Part shown: positions 26,618-35,089 of the stretch, piece after piece
How positions within the stretch are numbered: position 1 is the stretch's first letter
Layout of the letters: every line of letters begins with the position of its first letter
Assembly (NCBI RefSeq): GCF_027988105.1
Contig: NZ_JAQJZJ010000001.1
Coordinates: forward strand, 1 to 64,000
Origin: Pseudomonas aestuarii
GTDB lineage: Bacteria; Pseudomonadota; Gammaproteobacteria; Pseudomonadales; Pseudomonadaceae
Direction: 5' to 3'
DNA: 64,000 bases
Translations under genes and position numbers: made by a program
Notes under the pieces: generated by a model
The model's database searches: none
What the model was told of the DNA's origin: nothing
The model's input: only the letters and a program-made list of their open reading frames with translations

Positions 26618-27056
26618 GCGCGGCTCCAAGCCTGAAGACGGCCGGTATTCTACTCCTGATCCGGGCGCGCGGCCGCGTCCTTGGGCGCGGGTGATCGGCT
26701 CCCTGGCGTTGTTCGGTTTTCTGATCGGCCTGATGATCGGCCGCATGTTTCACCCCGACCCGCTGCGGCTGGCGAGTGTCGACGTAGTGGATGAGGGGCT
26801 GCAGCTGTGGTTCAACGTCGAGCCGAAGGTGCGTAGCGGTCACCTGGACGGTGTATTTTTTCTGCGCGTCGAAAGCCTGGGTCGCGAGCGCCAGGGGCAG
26901 TTGCGCCTGCAGGGCAAGGTTGTCAATTGGCGGGTGCGGCGCGAGGGCCGGGAGTTGCTGCTGCGGGTGGTGGCGGCCCGTCCGTTGCGCGGCGAATGGC
27001 GCGCTGAGGAGCTGGACGGGCGGTGGCGGCTGACGGTCAGCCTGGCGTACGAATAA
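26616..27056 (+). CDS. Conserved hypothetical membrane-anchored protein (146 aa)
   Basis: 146 aa; I know only that a gene like this occurs between trmL and ntrC in pseudomonads. It has a basic N-terminal segment, one membrane helix (~27-44, LALFGFLIGLMIGRMF) and a soluble, probably beta-rich domain (~50-146) with an Arg-rich C-terminal half. No enzymatic motif seen. The ATG has GAGGA about ten bases upstream. The start is unusual because it overlaps the start codon of trmL on the other strand, so its promoter must lie inside trmL. Confidence 0.82.
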   Translation: MRGSKPEDGRYSTPDPGARPRPWARVIGSLALFGFLIGLMIGRMFHPDPLRLASVDVVDEGLQLWFNVEPKVRSGHLDGVFFLRVESLGRERQGQLRLQGKVVNWRVRREGRELLLRVVAARPLRGEWRAEELDGRWRLTVSLAYE

Positions 27057-27107
27057 AAGAGGGGAATCCCCGGCCTGCCTGTACCAAGGCCCCCAAAACT
27101 GGAGTTG
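27052..27107 (-). ncRNA. Candidate nitrogen-regulated small RNA (NrsZ-like) next to ntrC
   Basis: Inferred transcript from the sigma-54 promoter just to its right. The predicted RNA contains GGCCT / AGGCC arms and then a short hairpin GGGGATTCCCC followed by TCTTTTATT, which could stop transcription near 27052. That gives about 56 nt, antisense to the very end of the convergent gene. From memory, P. aeruginosa encodes the nitrogen-controlled sRNA NrsZ beside ntrC; position and promoter type agree. I cannot verify the sequence match. Confidence 0.35.
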
Positions 27108-27117
27108 TTTAAGCATA

Positions 27118-27133
27118 TGCAGGGGTTGTGCCA
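27118..27133 (-). promoter_or_regulatory. Sigma-54 promoter in the ntrC - convergent gene gap
   Basis: TGGCACAACCCCTGCA on the minus strand matches the -24/-12 consensus TGGCACR-N4-TTGCW, with GG and GC ten bases apart. It directs transcription away from ntrC, starting near 27107, where no protein gene follows on that strand until trmL. The rest of the gap (27134-27372) has no gene; only NtrC-like half sites (GGTGCG near 27241, TGCACC near 27324) are seen. Confidence 0.65.
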
Positions 27134-27372
27134 GTTTTATTACGGCGGCGCGAATCCCCGTTTTTGCTGGGCTGCAGCGCCGTCGCAGGGCGTCGGGGTG
27201 GCGGCTATGAGGGGGGGAATGTTCCTTGCCTGTGCATTCAGGTGCGCCCAGGCGCCGATTCGGAGCGCCGCATGCCAATTGGCCGTGGCGACCGCCGAGG
27301 GCGGTGCCTGTCGCGCCGCCCGCTGCACCGGCGGGGAGGCATTGCATGCGGGCTAGGGGCTGGCGGTTGCAG

Positions 27373-27401
27373 AAAAAAACGGGCCAGCGGCCCGTTTTTT
27401 T
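27373..27401. terminator. Terminator of ntrBC
   Basis: CGGGCC-AGC-GGCCCG flanked by A7 and T7, 16 bases after the ntrC stop on the minus strand; usable in both directions. Confidence 0.9.
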
Positions 27402-27416
27402 GTACCCGGATCGCGG

Positions 27417-28853
27417 TCAGGCGTCGTCGCTGTCGTCGTCTTCGGCACCGTCGACCTTCATGCCCAGTTCCTTGATCTTGCGGGTCAGGGTATTGCGGCC
27501 CCAGCCCAGCAGCAGGGCGGCGTCTCGGCGGCGGCCGGCGGTGTGCTTGAGCGCCGTTTCGATCATGATCCGCTCGAAGGCCGGTACGGCGCTGTCGAGC
27601 AGGTCCGACTGACCGCGGGCCAGGGCCTGGTCGGCCCATTGGCGCAGCGCCTGTTCCCAGTTGCTCGCCGGTGCACTGTCCTGTGGCTGGCTGAGCAGTT
27701 CCGGGGGCAGGTCGCCGACATGCACCTCGCGCCCGGAGGCCATCACGGTGATCCAGCGGCAGGTGTTTTCCAGCTGGCGCACGTTGCCCGGCCAGGGCAG
27801 GTGCTGCAGATAGTCCTCGGTCTCGCTCTTCAGCAACTTGGGTTCGACGGCCAGTTCCAGCGCGGCGCGGGCGAGGAAGTGGCGGGCCAGGGTCGGGATG
27901 TCTTCACGGCGGTCGGACAGTCGCGGGATGTGGATGCGGATCACGTTGAGGCGGTGAAACAGATCTTCGCGGAACTTGCCTTCCTGCACCAGGGTTTCCA
28001 GGTTCTGGTGGGTGGCGGCGATGATCCGTACATCCACCTTGACCGGCGTGTGGCCGCCGACCCGGTAGAACTCGCCATCGGCCAGCACGCGCAGCAGGCG
28101 GGTCTGGGTGTCGGCCGGCATGTCGCCGATTTCGTCGAGGAACAGGGTGCCGCCGTCGGCTTGTTCGAAGCGGCCGCGGCGCTGGTTGGCCGCTCCGGTG
28201 AAGGCGCCTTTTTCGTGGCCGAACAGCTCGGACTCCATCAGGTCTTTCGGGATCGCCGCCATGTTCAGCGCGATGAACGGCGAAGCCGCGCGCGGGCTGT
28301 GGCGGTGCAGGGCGTGGGCGACCAGTTCCTTGCCGGTGCCGGATTCGCCGTTGATCAAGACCGTGATGTTGGAGTGGGAGAGCCGGCCGATGGCGCGAAA
28401 CACCTCCTGCATGGCCGGTGCTTCGCCGATGATTTCCGGGGTGCGCGGCTGCTCGATAGGCGCCTGCAGGCCTTGCTGCTCCTGCGCGTGCTGATAGGCG
28501 CGCTTGACCAGGGAGATCGCTTCATCGACGTCGAACGGCTTGGGCAGGTACTCGAAGGCGCCGCCCTGATAGGACGCCACCGCGCTGTCCAGGTCGGAGT
28601 GGGCGGTCATGATGATGACCGGCAGGCGTGGGTAGAGTTCGCGGATCTGCGCCAGCAGTTCCAGGCCGCTGGAGCCAGGCATGCGGATGTCCGAGACGAT
28701 CACATCCGGTTGTTGCCGGCTGAGGTGGCTGAGCACGCCGTCGGCGCTGTCGAAACTCTGGGTGGTCATGCCTTCCTGTTGCAGGGCTTTTTCCAGTACC
28801 CAGCGGATGGAGCGGTCGTCATCGACGATCCATACGGTTTCACTGCGACTCAT
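27417..28853 (-). CDS. ntrC: NtrC, nitrogen regulator (sigma-54 activator)
   Basis: 478 aa. Response regulator and bacterial enhancer-binding protein that switches on nitrogen-scavenging genes. The receiver domain (1-120) has its phosphoacceptor Asp in VIVSDIRMPG. The AAA+ domain (~140-380) has Walker A GESGTGKE, the sigma-54 contact loop GAFTGA and Walker B GTLFLDEIGD. The C-terminal Fis-type helix-turn-helix contains GRRRDAALLLGWGRNTLTRKI. Its ATG overlaps the ntrB stop as ATGA. Targets in this window are probably glnA, the small-RNA promoter and ntrB itself. Confidence 0.98.
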   Translation of the reverse strand: MSRSETVWIVDDDRSIRWVLEKALQQEGMTTQSFDSADGVLSHLSRQQPDVIVSDIRMPGSSGLELLAQIRELYPRLPVIIMTAHSDLDSAVASYQGGAFEYLPKPFDVDEAISLVKRAYQHAQEQQGLQAPIEQPRTPEIIGEAPAMQEVFRAIGRLSHSNITVLINGESGTGKELVAHALHRHSPRAASPFIALNMAAIPKDLMESELFGHEKGAFTGAANQRRGRFEQADGGTLFLDEIGDMPADTQTRLLRVLADGEFYRVGGHTPVKVDVRIIAATHQNLETLVQEGKFREDLFHRLNVIRIHIPRLSDRREDIPTLARHFLARAALELAVEPKLLKSETEDYLQHLPWPGNVRQLENTCRWITVMASGREVHVGDLPPELLSQPQDSAPASNWEQALRQWADQALARGQSDLLDSAVPAFERIMIETALKHTAGRRRDAALLLGWGRNTLTRKIKELGMKVDGAEDDDSDDA

Positions 28854-29935
28854 GACGGAGTTACTCCTTGTTCAAGCGGCAGGAAGATCGAGAACACGGT
28901 GTGGCCCGGATGGCTCTCGCACTCGATCAGACCCTGGTGCTGACTAATGATGTTCTGGGTTATCGCCAGGCCCAGCCCGGTGCCGTCGGCACGTCCGCTG
29001 ACCATGGGATAGAAGATGGTGTCCTGCAGCTCCGCCGGGATGCCGGGGCCGTTGTCGATGATTTCCAGGCGTGCCACCAGGCGGTGGCGGATATGCCCGA
29101 TAGTGAATTGACGCAGGGTGCGGGTGCGCAGGGTGATGCGGCCCAGGCGCATTTCGTTCTGCGCGCCGATGGCCTGCATGGCGTTGCGCACGATATTGAG
29201 CACGGCCTGGATCATCTGTTCGCGATCGATCAATACGTCGGGAATGCTCGGGTCGTAATCACGCACCAAAATGATGCTGCCCTGGCTTTCTGCTTCGATC
29301 AGGCTGCCGACCCGCTCCAGCACTTCGTGCACGTTGGTCATGGCCAGCATCGGCAGCTTGTTCGAGCCGAGCATGCGGTCGACCAGGTTTCTCAGGCGGT
29401 CGGCTTCTTCGATGATCACATTGGTGTAGTCCTTGAGGTCTTCATTCGGCAGCTCGCGGGCGAGCAACTGGGCGGCGCCGCGAATGCCGCCGAGCGGATT
29501 CTTGATCTCATGGGCCAGGCCGCGCACCAGCAGCTTGGTGGTTTCCTGCTTGGACAGCTGCGCTTCTTCCTTGGTGATGCGCAGCAGGCGGTCGCGCGGA
29601 TGCACCTCCAGCAGCAGCAGGGTTGCGCCGCGGTTGAGGATCGGCGTGACCGCGTAATCGACTGTGAGGGTTTGGCCGGTGACGGCGGTGAGCACGGCTT
29701 CGCGCTTGTTGAACGGATGTGCCTGTTCGACGGCCTGGCGTAGCGAACTCAAGGCCTCGGCCGACTCGGTGAACAGTTCGCTGATGAATTGTCCATGGCT
29801 GCGCTGGCCGCTGACGGCCAGGAGCATTTCCGCCGCCGGGTTCATGTACTCAAGGCGCAGGTCGGCGTTGAGCAGCAGGGTGGCGGTGGTCAAGTTGTCC
29901 AGCAGCAGGCGGTGCAGTGCATCTTTGATCGTCAT
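28850..29935 (-). CDS. ntrB: NtrB, nitrogen sensor kinase/phosphatase
   Basis: 361 aa. Soluble histidine kinase that phosphorylates NtrC when PII is uridylylated. N-terminal PAS domain (~5-115), H-box RGLAHEIKNPLGGIRGAAQLL with the phosphoacceptor His, then the ATPase N box (NIVRNAMQAI), DNGPGIP and GTGLGLAI. It lacks membrane segments, as expected. It starts 457 bases downstream of the DUF4124 gene, so it has its own promoter region despite the conserved glnA-ntrBC order. Confidence 0.97.
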   Translation of the reverse strand: MTIKDALHRLLLDNLTTATLLLNADLRLEYMNPAAEMLLAVSGQRSHGQFISELFTESAEALSSLRQAVEQAHPFNKREAVLTAVTGQTLTVDYAVTPILNRGATLLLLEVHPRDRLLRITKEEAQLSKQETTKLLVRGLAHEIKNPLGGIRGAAQLLARELPNEDLKDYTNVIIEEADRLRNLVDRMLGSNKLPMLAMTNVHEVLERVGSLIEAESQGSIILVRDYDPSIPDVLIDREQMIQAVLNIVRNAMQAIGAQNEMRLGRITLRTRTLRQFTIGHIRHRLVARLEIIDNGPGIPAELQDTIFYPMVSGRADGTGLGLAITQNIISQHQGLIECESHPGHTVFSIFLPLEQGVTPS

Positions 29936-30340
29936 ATATAGGCTCTGCTGAGGTTTCGCCGCGAGCCGCGTTGCGCTACCAGATAGTGCCAGGCAGCGCG
30001 CGGGGCGGCGGCAATGGGTGTTGCGTTGCCAGGTTGGCTAACGCCGACTGGCACTACTGGGCGCGCTGCCCAAAGGGAGTGAGCCGGTTTGGCATGGCCC
30101 GGTGTTTCTCGTCGGTCATTTGGCATAAACAGACTTCACTCCTATGCCTTGTGCTGCGCCAGGCGGGCCTTGGTCGCGGCCGCGACATACTGTCAGCAGA
30201 CCCTAAGGCTTGCGGTGCTGCCACTGGAAAATGCAAGAAGCAAACCAAAGCCCCGAAAAGACGCGCGGAATCAGCATTGGCGACGACATGAGGGCGTATT
30301 GGTTCGGTGCTCGGGCGGACGAGTGAACCAAAACAGGGAA

Positions 30341-30381
30341 AGTATAGTTGCTGGTGCAGTGCGGCGCACCAATACGGTGCG
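30341..30381 (-). promoter_or_regulatory. NtrC box overlapping a candidate ntrB promoter
   Basis: CGCACC-AATAC-GGTGCG (30365-30381) is a perfect palindrome of the NtrC consensus GCACC-N5-GGTGC. A TATACT -10 box lies at 30346-30341 on the minus strand, with TTGGTG (30372-30367) as a poor -35 inside the box. No -24/-12 element was found, so repression of a sigma-70 promoter, as at enteric glnL, is more likely than activation. The remaining ~400 bases to ntrB (29936-30340) show no gene. Confidence 0.55.
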
Positions 30382-30392
30382 TGCCGGGAGGG

Positions 30393-31007
30393 TCAGAAAA
30401 AGGGTACGAAGGGAATGTCTGTCTTTTCCGCGGGTTTGTCCCTGAGCGGGCATTCCAGGCGCACGCCGTAATCGTCTTTCTTGCAGGGGCTGGCCAGGCG
30501 TTTCTGGGTCAGGGGCATCCGCCGCATATGCAGCGGCTGGTTGGGGGTGCGTTCTAGGGTGCGGCCCTGGGCGTCGACGATTTCCACGGCCAGTTGGTGG
30601 GTACCACGGTCGATATTCTCCAGCGCAAAAACCGGGCTGCGTCCGCTCTCGCCTGTCGCTTGACCATCGACCAGCAAACGGTAGCCGTGGCCCGGATGCA
30701 GCGCCGGCTCGCTGGTGGCGGTGACGATCAGGTTGCCGGTGTTGTCGCGGATGGTCGCGTCGGGCTGCGGCACCAAGATCCGTAGCATCTGGTAGCTCAG
30801 CGGCGGTGCGCTGGGTGGTGTTGCTGCGGGCGGTGCTTCGTGGGTGTTGCTGTGCATGCCGTTGGTGGGCGCCAATTGGATGCGTTCGGCATTACCCTGC
30901 TGGGGCTTGTCAGTGAATACCCGATTACCCTCGGCATCTAGATAGGTATACACCTGGGCGGCTGCCGGCAGGCTCAGCAGCAGTAAACACAGCAGCAGAT
31001 TACGCAT
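30393..31007 (-). CDS. DUF4124 domain secreted protein, copy 1
   Basis: 204 aa. Signal peptide 1-17 (ending AAA-QV), then the DUF4124 motif VYTYLDAEGNRVFTDKPQ at ~18-36 and a Pro/Ala linker to ~70. An Ig-like beta domain follows at ~75-150 (LLVDGQATGESGRSPVF.LENIDRGTHQL). It is a periplasmic protein of unknown function lying three bases after a paralogue. Linkage to glnA and ntrBC is conserved in pseudomonads, but there is no evidence of a role in nitrogen metabolism. Confidence 0.9.
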   Translation of the reverse strand: MRNLLLCLLLLSLPAAAQVYTYLDAEGNRVFTDKPQQGNAERIQLAPTNGMHSNTHEAPPAATPPSAPPLSYQMLRILVPQPDATIRDNTGNLIVTATSEPALHPGHGYRLLVDGQATGESGRSPVFALENIDRGTHQLAVEIVDAQGRTLERTPNQPLHMRRMPLTQKRLASPCKKDDYGVRLECPLRDKPAEKTDIPFVPFF

Positions 31008-31010
31008 GGT

Positions 31011-31565
31011 TCAGGGGGCCGGGTTGGGTTTTGCGGTTGGCGGGCGCAGCGCCGGGCTGCTGGTATTGACCCGCTGCACGGCGAAGGTGACGGCGGCGCT
31101 CTGTTGGATCGACTCATCGCCGCTGAGTACTTCGACCGCCAGGCTGTGTTCGCCGCGCGCGACATTGGTCAATTGCAGGCGCGGCACATTGCTGGGCTGG
31201 CCGTAAGGCTGGCCATCCAGCAGTAGGCGCAGGCGGTGATTGGCGGCCAGGCGTGGTTCGACTTCAATCCCGACGCTGAAGGTGCCGGCGTTGGCGCGCA
31301 GTGCGTCGGTGCTGGGCAGGCCGGTCACTTGCAGAAGTCGATAGGGGGATTCGGTCGTGGTTTCGCTGCCATTGCTGATCGTGGGTGTCGCCGGTGCTGG
31401 TGGTTCCACGGTGTTGGTCGGTGGCAGTTGCACGGGTTGCGCCGCCACGCCTTCTGGCGGCTGGTCGGTAAACACCGTATTGCCGTTGGCGTCGGTGTAA
31501 GTGTAGATCTGGGCGCTGGCCGGCAATGCCAAGCTCAGCAGCAGGCAGGTGAGTATCCGGCGCAT
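31011..31565 (-). CDS. DUF4124 domain secreted protein, copy 2
   Basis: 184 aa. Same layout as its neighbour: signal peptide (LPASA-QI), IYTYTDANGNTVFTDQPPEG, a Pro/Thr linker and an Ig-like domain containing LLLDGQPYGQPSNVPRLQLTNVARGEHSL. It appears to be a tandem duplication that has diverged strongly outside these motifs. The start is the ATG of MRRILTCLLL; a 47-codon upstream extension reaches towards the glnA terminator and is rejected. Function unknown. Confidence 0.9.
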   Translation of the reverse strand: MRRILTCLLLSLALPASAQIYTYTDANGNTVFTDQPPEGVAAQPVQLPPTNTVEPPAPATPTISNGSETTTESPYRLLQVTGLPSTDALRANAGTFSVGIEVEPRLAANHRLRLLLDGQPYGQPSNVPRLQLTNVARGEHSLAVEVLSGDESIQQSAAVTFAVQRVNTSSPALRPPTAKPNPAP

Positions 31566-31693
31566 GGTCAATCTCCCGATGGATGTACTGCTAAGACTTA
31601 CATTGGCAGGTCGCGCTGGCAAGGGTGCTGGTGTGGCGATCGGGACTGGCGCAACAAATTGACGGTCGAGGCTAAGCGCTCGACATGCCGCCA

Positions 31694-31719
31694 CAAAAAA
31701 GGCCACCCGTAGGTGGCCT
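31694..31719 (-). terminator. Terminator of glnA
   Basis: AGGCCACC-TACG-GGTGGCCT followed by TTTTTG on the minus strand, 19 bases after the glnA stop. It separates glnA from the DUF4124 genes. Confidence 0.9.
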
Positions 31720-31737
31720 CTTGTCTTGCTTGCCGGT

Positions 31738-33144
31738 TTAGACGCTGTAGTACAGGTCGTATTCCAGCGGGTGTACGAAGGTGCGGACCTTGATTTCTTC
31801 TTCGCTCTTCAGTTCCAGGTAAGCGTCGATGAAGTCGTCGGAGAACACGCCGCCCTTGGTCAGGAACGCGCGGCCCTTGTCCAGCTCTTCCAGGGCTTCT
31901 TTCAGGCTGCCGCAGACTTGCGGGATCAGCTTGCCTTCTTCCGGTGGCAGGTCATAGAGGTTCTTGTCGGCCGCATCGCCAGGGTGGATCTTGTTCTGGA
32001 TGCCGTCCAGGCCAGCCATCAACAGGGCGGCGAAAGCCAGGTACGGGTTGGCAGCCGGATCCGGGAAGCGTGCTTCGATACGGCGGGCTTTCGGGCTGGA
32101 CACGTAGGGGATGCGGATCGAGGCGGAGCGGTTGCGCGCCGAGTAGGCCAGCATGACCGGAGCTTCGAAGCCCGGGACCAGACGCTTGTAGGAGTTGGTC
32201 GACGGGTTGGTGAAGCCGTTCAGGGCCTTACCGTGCTTGATGATGCCGCCGATGAAGTACAGGGCGGTATCGGACAGGCCGGCATAGCCTTCACCGGAGA
32301 AGGTGTTCTTGCCATCTTTGGAGATGGACATGTGTACGTGCATGCCCGAACCGTTGTCGCCGTACAGCGGCTTCGGCATAAAGGTGGCGGTCTTGCCGTA
32401 GGCGTCGGCCACGTTGTGCACGCAGTACTTCAGGGTCTGAACTTCGTCAGCCTTGGCTACCAGGGTGTTGAACTGCACGCCGATTTCGTTCTGGCCGGCA
32501 GTCGCCACTTCGTGGTGGTGCACTTCGATAACCAGGCCCATTTCTTCCATGGCATTACACATGGCAGTACGGATTTCGTGGTCGTGGTCGAACGGTGGAA
32601 CCGGGAAGTAGCCGCCTTTGACGCCTGGGCGGTGGCCCTTGTTGCCGCCTTCGACGTCCTGGTCGGACATCCAGGAACCCTGCTCGGAGTAGATCTTGAA
32701 CATCGAGCCGGAGATGTCGGACTTGAATTTGACTTCGTCGAAGATGAAGAACTCAGGCTCCGGGCCGACGAATACGGTGTCACCGATGCCGGTGGACTTG
32801 AGGTATTCCTCGGCGCGCTTGGCAATCGAGCGCGGGTCGCGGTCATAGCCTTGCATGGTGCTCGGCTCGATGATGTCGCAGACCAGGATCAGGGTCGGCT
32901 CTTCGGTGAACGGGTCGAGCACGGCAGTTTCGTCGACCGGCAGCAGGATCATGTCGGAGGCTTCGATACCTTTCCAGCCATGAATGGAGGAGCCGTCGAA
33001 CATCTTGCCGATTTCGAAGAAGTCTTCGTCGAGGGCATCACGTGCCGGCATGGTGATGTGGTGTTGCTTGCCCTTGGTGTCAGTGAAGCGCAGGTCAACC
33101 CACTTCACGTCGTGTTCTTTGATCAGTTGAATCGACTTCGACAT
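31738..33144 (-). CDS. glnA: GlnA, type I glutamine synthetase
   Basis: 468 aa, the canonical length. Joins ammonia to glutamate using ATP and is the main ammonia-assimilating enzyme. Active-site segments: [27 protein letters not shown] strand ([13 protein letters not shown]), [24 protein letters not shown]. The adenylylation site Tyr397 sits in NLYDLPPEE, so activity should be switched by GlnE. The start is the ATG of MSKSIQLI, with GGAGG upstream. A sigma-54 promoter about 100 bases upstream and two distal NtrC sites show nitrogen control. Confidence 0.98.
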   Translation of the reverse strand: MSKSIQLIKEHDVKWVDLRFTDTKGKQHHITMPARDALDEDFFEIGKMFDGSSIHGWKGIEASDMILLPVDETAVLDPFTEEPTLILVCDIIEPSTMQGYDRDPRSIAKRAEEYLKSTGIGDTVFVGPEPEFFIFDEVKFKSDISGSMFKIYSEQGSWMSDQDVEGGNKGHRPGVKGGYFPVPPFDHDHEIRTAMCNAMEEMGLVIEVHHHEVATAGQNEIGVQFNTLVAKADEVQTLKYCVHNVADAYGKTATFMPKPLYGDNGSGMHVHMSISKDGKNTFSGEGYAGLSDTALYFIGGIIKHGKALNGFTNPSTNSYKRLVPGFEAPVMLAYSARNRSASIRIPYVSSPKARRIEARFPDPAANPYLAFAALLMAGLDGIQNKIHPGDAADKNLYDLPPEEGKLIPQVCGSLKEALEELDKGRAFLTKGGVFSDDFIDAYLELKSEEEIKVRTFVHPLEYDLYYSV

Positions 33145-33242
33145 GCTGTCCTCCAGGTGGATAAGGCTCGGAATGGTGAGCCCTCTATATAATTGGTGCG
33201 GCCGGGCGCGATAGTCCGCCAGGATAACCTGCCTCACAAGGG

Positions 33243-33258
33243 AGCAAATTGCGTGCCA
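33243..33258 (-). promoter_or_regulatory. Sigma-54 promoter of glnA
   Basis: TGGCACGCAATTTGCT on the minus strand matches the full -24/-12 consensus. Start of transcription is predicted near 33232, giving a leader of ~88 bases. Confidence 0.92.
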
Positions 33259-33328
33259 GTGCACAGGAATGGGTTGAGCGGCTGAAACTCAAGCATGACG
33301 AGGCCTGCGGAAGATCAAAGAGAAATTT

Positions 33329-33377
33329 TGCGCACCAATATGGGTCGCTCATGTTTTCTGTGCGCCATTAAAGTGCA
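33329..33377 (-). promoter_or_regulatory. Two NtrC enhancer sites upstream of glnA
   Basis: TGCGCCATTAAAGTGCA (33361-33377) and the weaker GCGCACCAATATGGGTCGC (33330-33348) resemble the NtrC palindrome. They lie ~71-119 bases upstream of the -24 element and are centred 31 bases apart, about three DNA turns. This spacing suits cooperative NtrC binding. Confidence 0.75.
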
Positions 33378-33425
33378 CTGATATAGGGTGGTGGTATTTT
33401 TGGTCAAAGCTTGCTCAATTTCCGC

Positions 33426-33431
33426 TATAAT
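33426..33431 (+). promoter_or_regulatory. Candidate -10 of thiI
   Basis: Perfect TATAAT 43 bases before the thiI ATG. A -35 is not obvious; TTGGTC lies 20 bases upstream, longer than ideal. The thiI and glnA control regions share this divergent gap. Confidence 0.45.
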
Positions 33432-33473
33432 CCGCGCCCCTGTTTTTTAGTCGTCTTGGCATGTGCTGTTTTA

Positions 33474-34928
33474 ATGAAACTGATCGTTAAAGTCTTTCCA
33501 GAAATCACCATCAAAAGCCGGCCGGTGCGTAAGCACTTTATCCGGCAATTGGCGAAAAACATTCGTTCGGTGCTGCGCGATCTCGATCCGCAGCTGCTGG
33601 TCAGTGGTGTGTGGGACAACCTGGTAGTCGAGACTGCGATCAGCGAGGCGAAAACCCTGCAGGCGATGATCGAGCGGCTCAGTTGCACGCCGGGTATCAC
33701 CCATTTTCTCCAGGTCGACGAGTATCCGCTGGGCGACTTCGACGACGTGCTGGCTAAATGCATGCACCACTTCGGCGACCGCTTGCCGGGCAAGATCTTC
33801 GCCGTGCGCTGCAAGCGTGCCGGCAAGCATGCATTCAGTTCCATGGACATCGAGCGCTACGTCGGCAGCCAATTGCGCCAGCAGTGTGGCGCCGCCGGGA
33901 TCGACCTGAAGCAGCCCGAAGTCGAAGTGCGCATGGAGATCCGCGATCAGCGCCTGTTCGTTATTCATAATCAGCACCAGGGCCTGGGCGGTTATCCGCT
34001 GGGCTCACTGGAGCAGACCCTGGTGCTGATGTCCGGCGGTTTCGATTCCACGGTCGCGGCCTATCAGATGATGCGCCGCGGCCTGGTCACCCATTTCTGT
34101 TTCTTCAACCTGGGCGGCCGTGCCCACGAGTTGGGGGTGATGGAAGTCGCCCATTACCTGTGGCAGAAGTTCGGCAGTTCCCAGCGCGTGCTGTTTATCA
34201 GCGTGCCCTTCGAGGAAGTGCTTGGCGAGATTCTCGGCAAGGTCGACAACAGCCAGATGGGTGTGATCCTCAAGCGCATGATGCTGCGCGCCTCCACGCA
34301 CATGGCCGAGAAGCTGCAGATCAATGCCCTGGTCACCGGCGAGGCGATTTCCCAGGTCTCCAGCCAGACCCTGCCCAACCTCTCGGTGATCGACTCGGCC
34401 ACCGACATGCTGGTGCTGCGGCCGCTGATTGCCAGCCATAAGCAGGACATCATCGACACCGCTACCGCCATCGGCACCGCCGAGTTTGCCAAGCACATGC
34501 CAGAGTATTGCGGCGTGATCTCGGTGAACCCGACCACCCGGGCGAAGAAAGATCGTATCGACTATGAAGAGCGTCAGTTCGATATGGCAATTCTCGAGCG
34601 CGCCCTCGAGCGCGCGACATTGCTGCCGATCGACAAGGTAATCGACGAGCTGGGCAAGGACATCAAGGTCGAGGAAGTCAACGAAGCCCTGGCCAGTCAT
34701 GTCATCATTGACATCCGTCACCCGGATAACGCCGAAGAGCAGCCACTCGAGCTGCCCGGTATCGAAGTGCAAACGCTGCCGTTCTATGCCTTGAACAGCC
34801 GCTTCAAAGAGCTGGATGCCAGTCGCCAATACCTGCTGTATTGCGACAAAGGCATCATGAGCCGTTTGCATGCCCACCACCTGCTTAGCGAGGGGTATGC
34901 CAATGTGCGCGTTTATCGTCCGGCATAA
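33474..34928 (+). CDS. thiI: ThiI, tRNA 4-thiouridine synthase / thiamine sulfur carrier enzyme
   Basis: 484 aa. Makes s4U8 in tRNA and supplies sulfur for the thiazole of thiamine. A ferredoxin-like and THUMP domain occupy ~1-165, the PP-loop [17 protein letters not shown] lies near 180-196, and the adenylation domain extends to ~370. The C-terminal rhodanese domain carries the active Cys in [11 protein letters not shown] near residue 460, so the full bifunctional form is present. The start is the ATG of [10 protein letters not shown], the family start; upstream residues lie over the promoter. Confidence 0.97.
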   Translation: MKLIVKVFPEITIKSRPVRKHFIRQLAKNIRSVLRDLDPQLLVSGVWDNLVVETAISEAKTLQAMIERLSCTPGITHFLQVDEYPLGDFDDVLAKCMHHFGDRLPGKIFAVRCKRAGKHAFSSMDIERYVGSQLRQQCGAAGIDLKQPEVEVRMEIRDQRLFVIHNQHQGLGGYPLGSLEQTLVLMSGGFDSTVAAYQMMRRGLVTHFCFFNLGGRAHELGVMEVAHYLWQKFGSSQRVLFISVPFEEVLGEILGKVDNSQMGVILKRMMLRASTHMAEKLQINALVTGEAISQVSSQTLPNLSVIDSATDMLVLRPLIASHKQDIIDTATAIGTAEFAKHMPEYCGVISVNPTTRAKKDRIDYEERQFDMAILERALERATLLPIDKVIDELGKDIKVEEVNEALASHVIIDIRHPDNAEEQPLELPGIEVQTLPFYALNSRFKELDASRQYLLYCDKGIMSRLHAHHLLSEGYANVRVYRPA

Positions 34929-35089
34929 GACGCCCGGGTTGAATGGCGGCAGCATCCGCCATCGCCCTCCCGACCTGCAGGCGGGGTAAAAGCCGCTGCG
35001 CTTTTGCACCGTCTGGCCGAATTCGTATTTAGTTAATATCTGCCGCGTAGAATATGCGGCAAACCGAATCCTCTGATCGAGATACACAA

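Noticed and set aside
29936..30340. Sigma-54 promoter for ntrB
   Set aside because: TGGCAC/GTGCCA-like stretches are present but none has the required ten-base spacing to GC, so only the NtrC box is reported.
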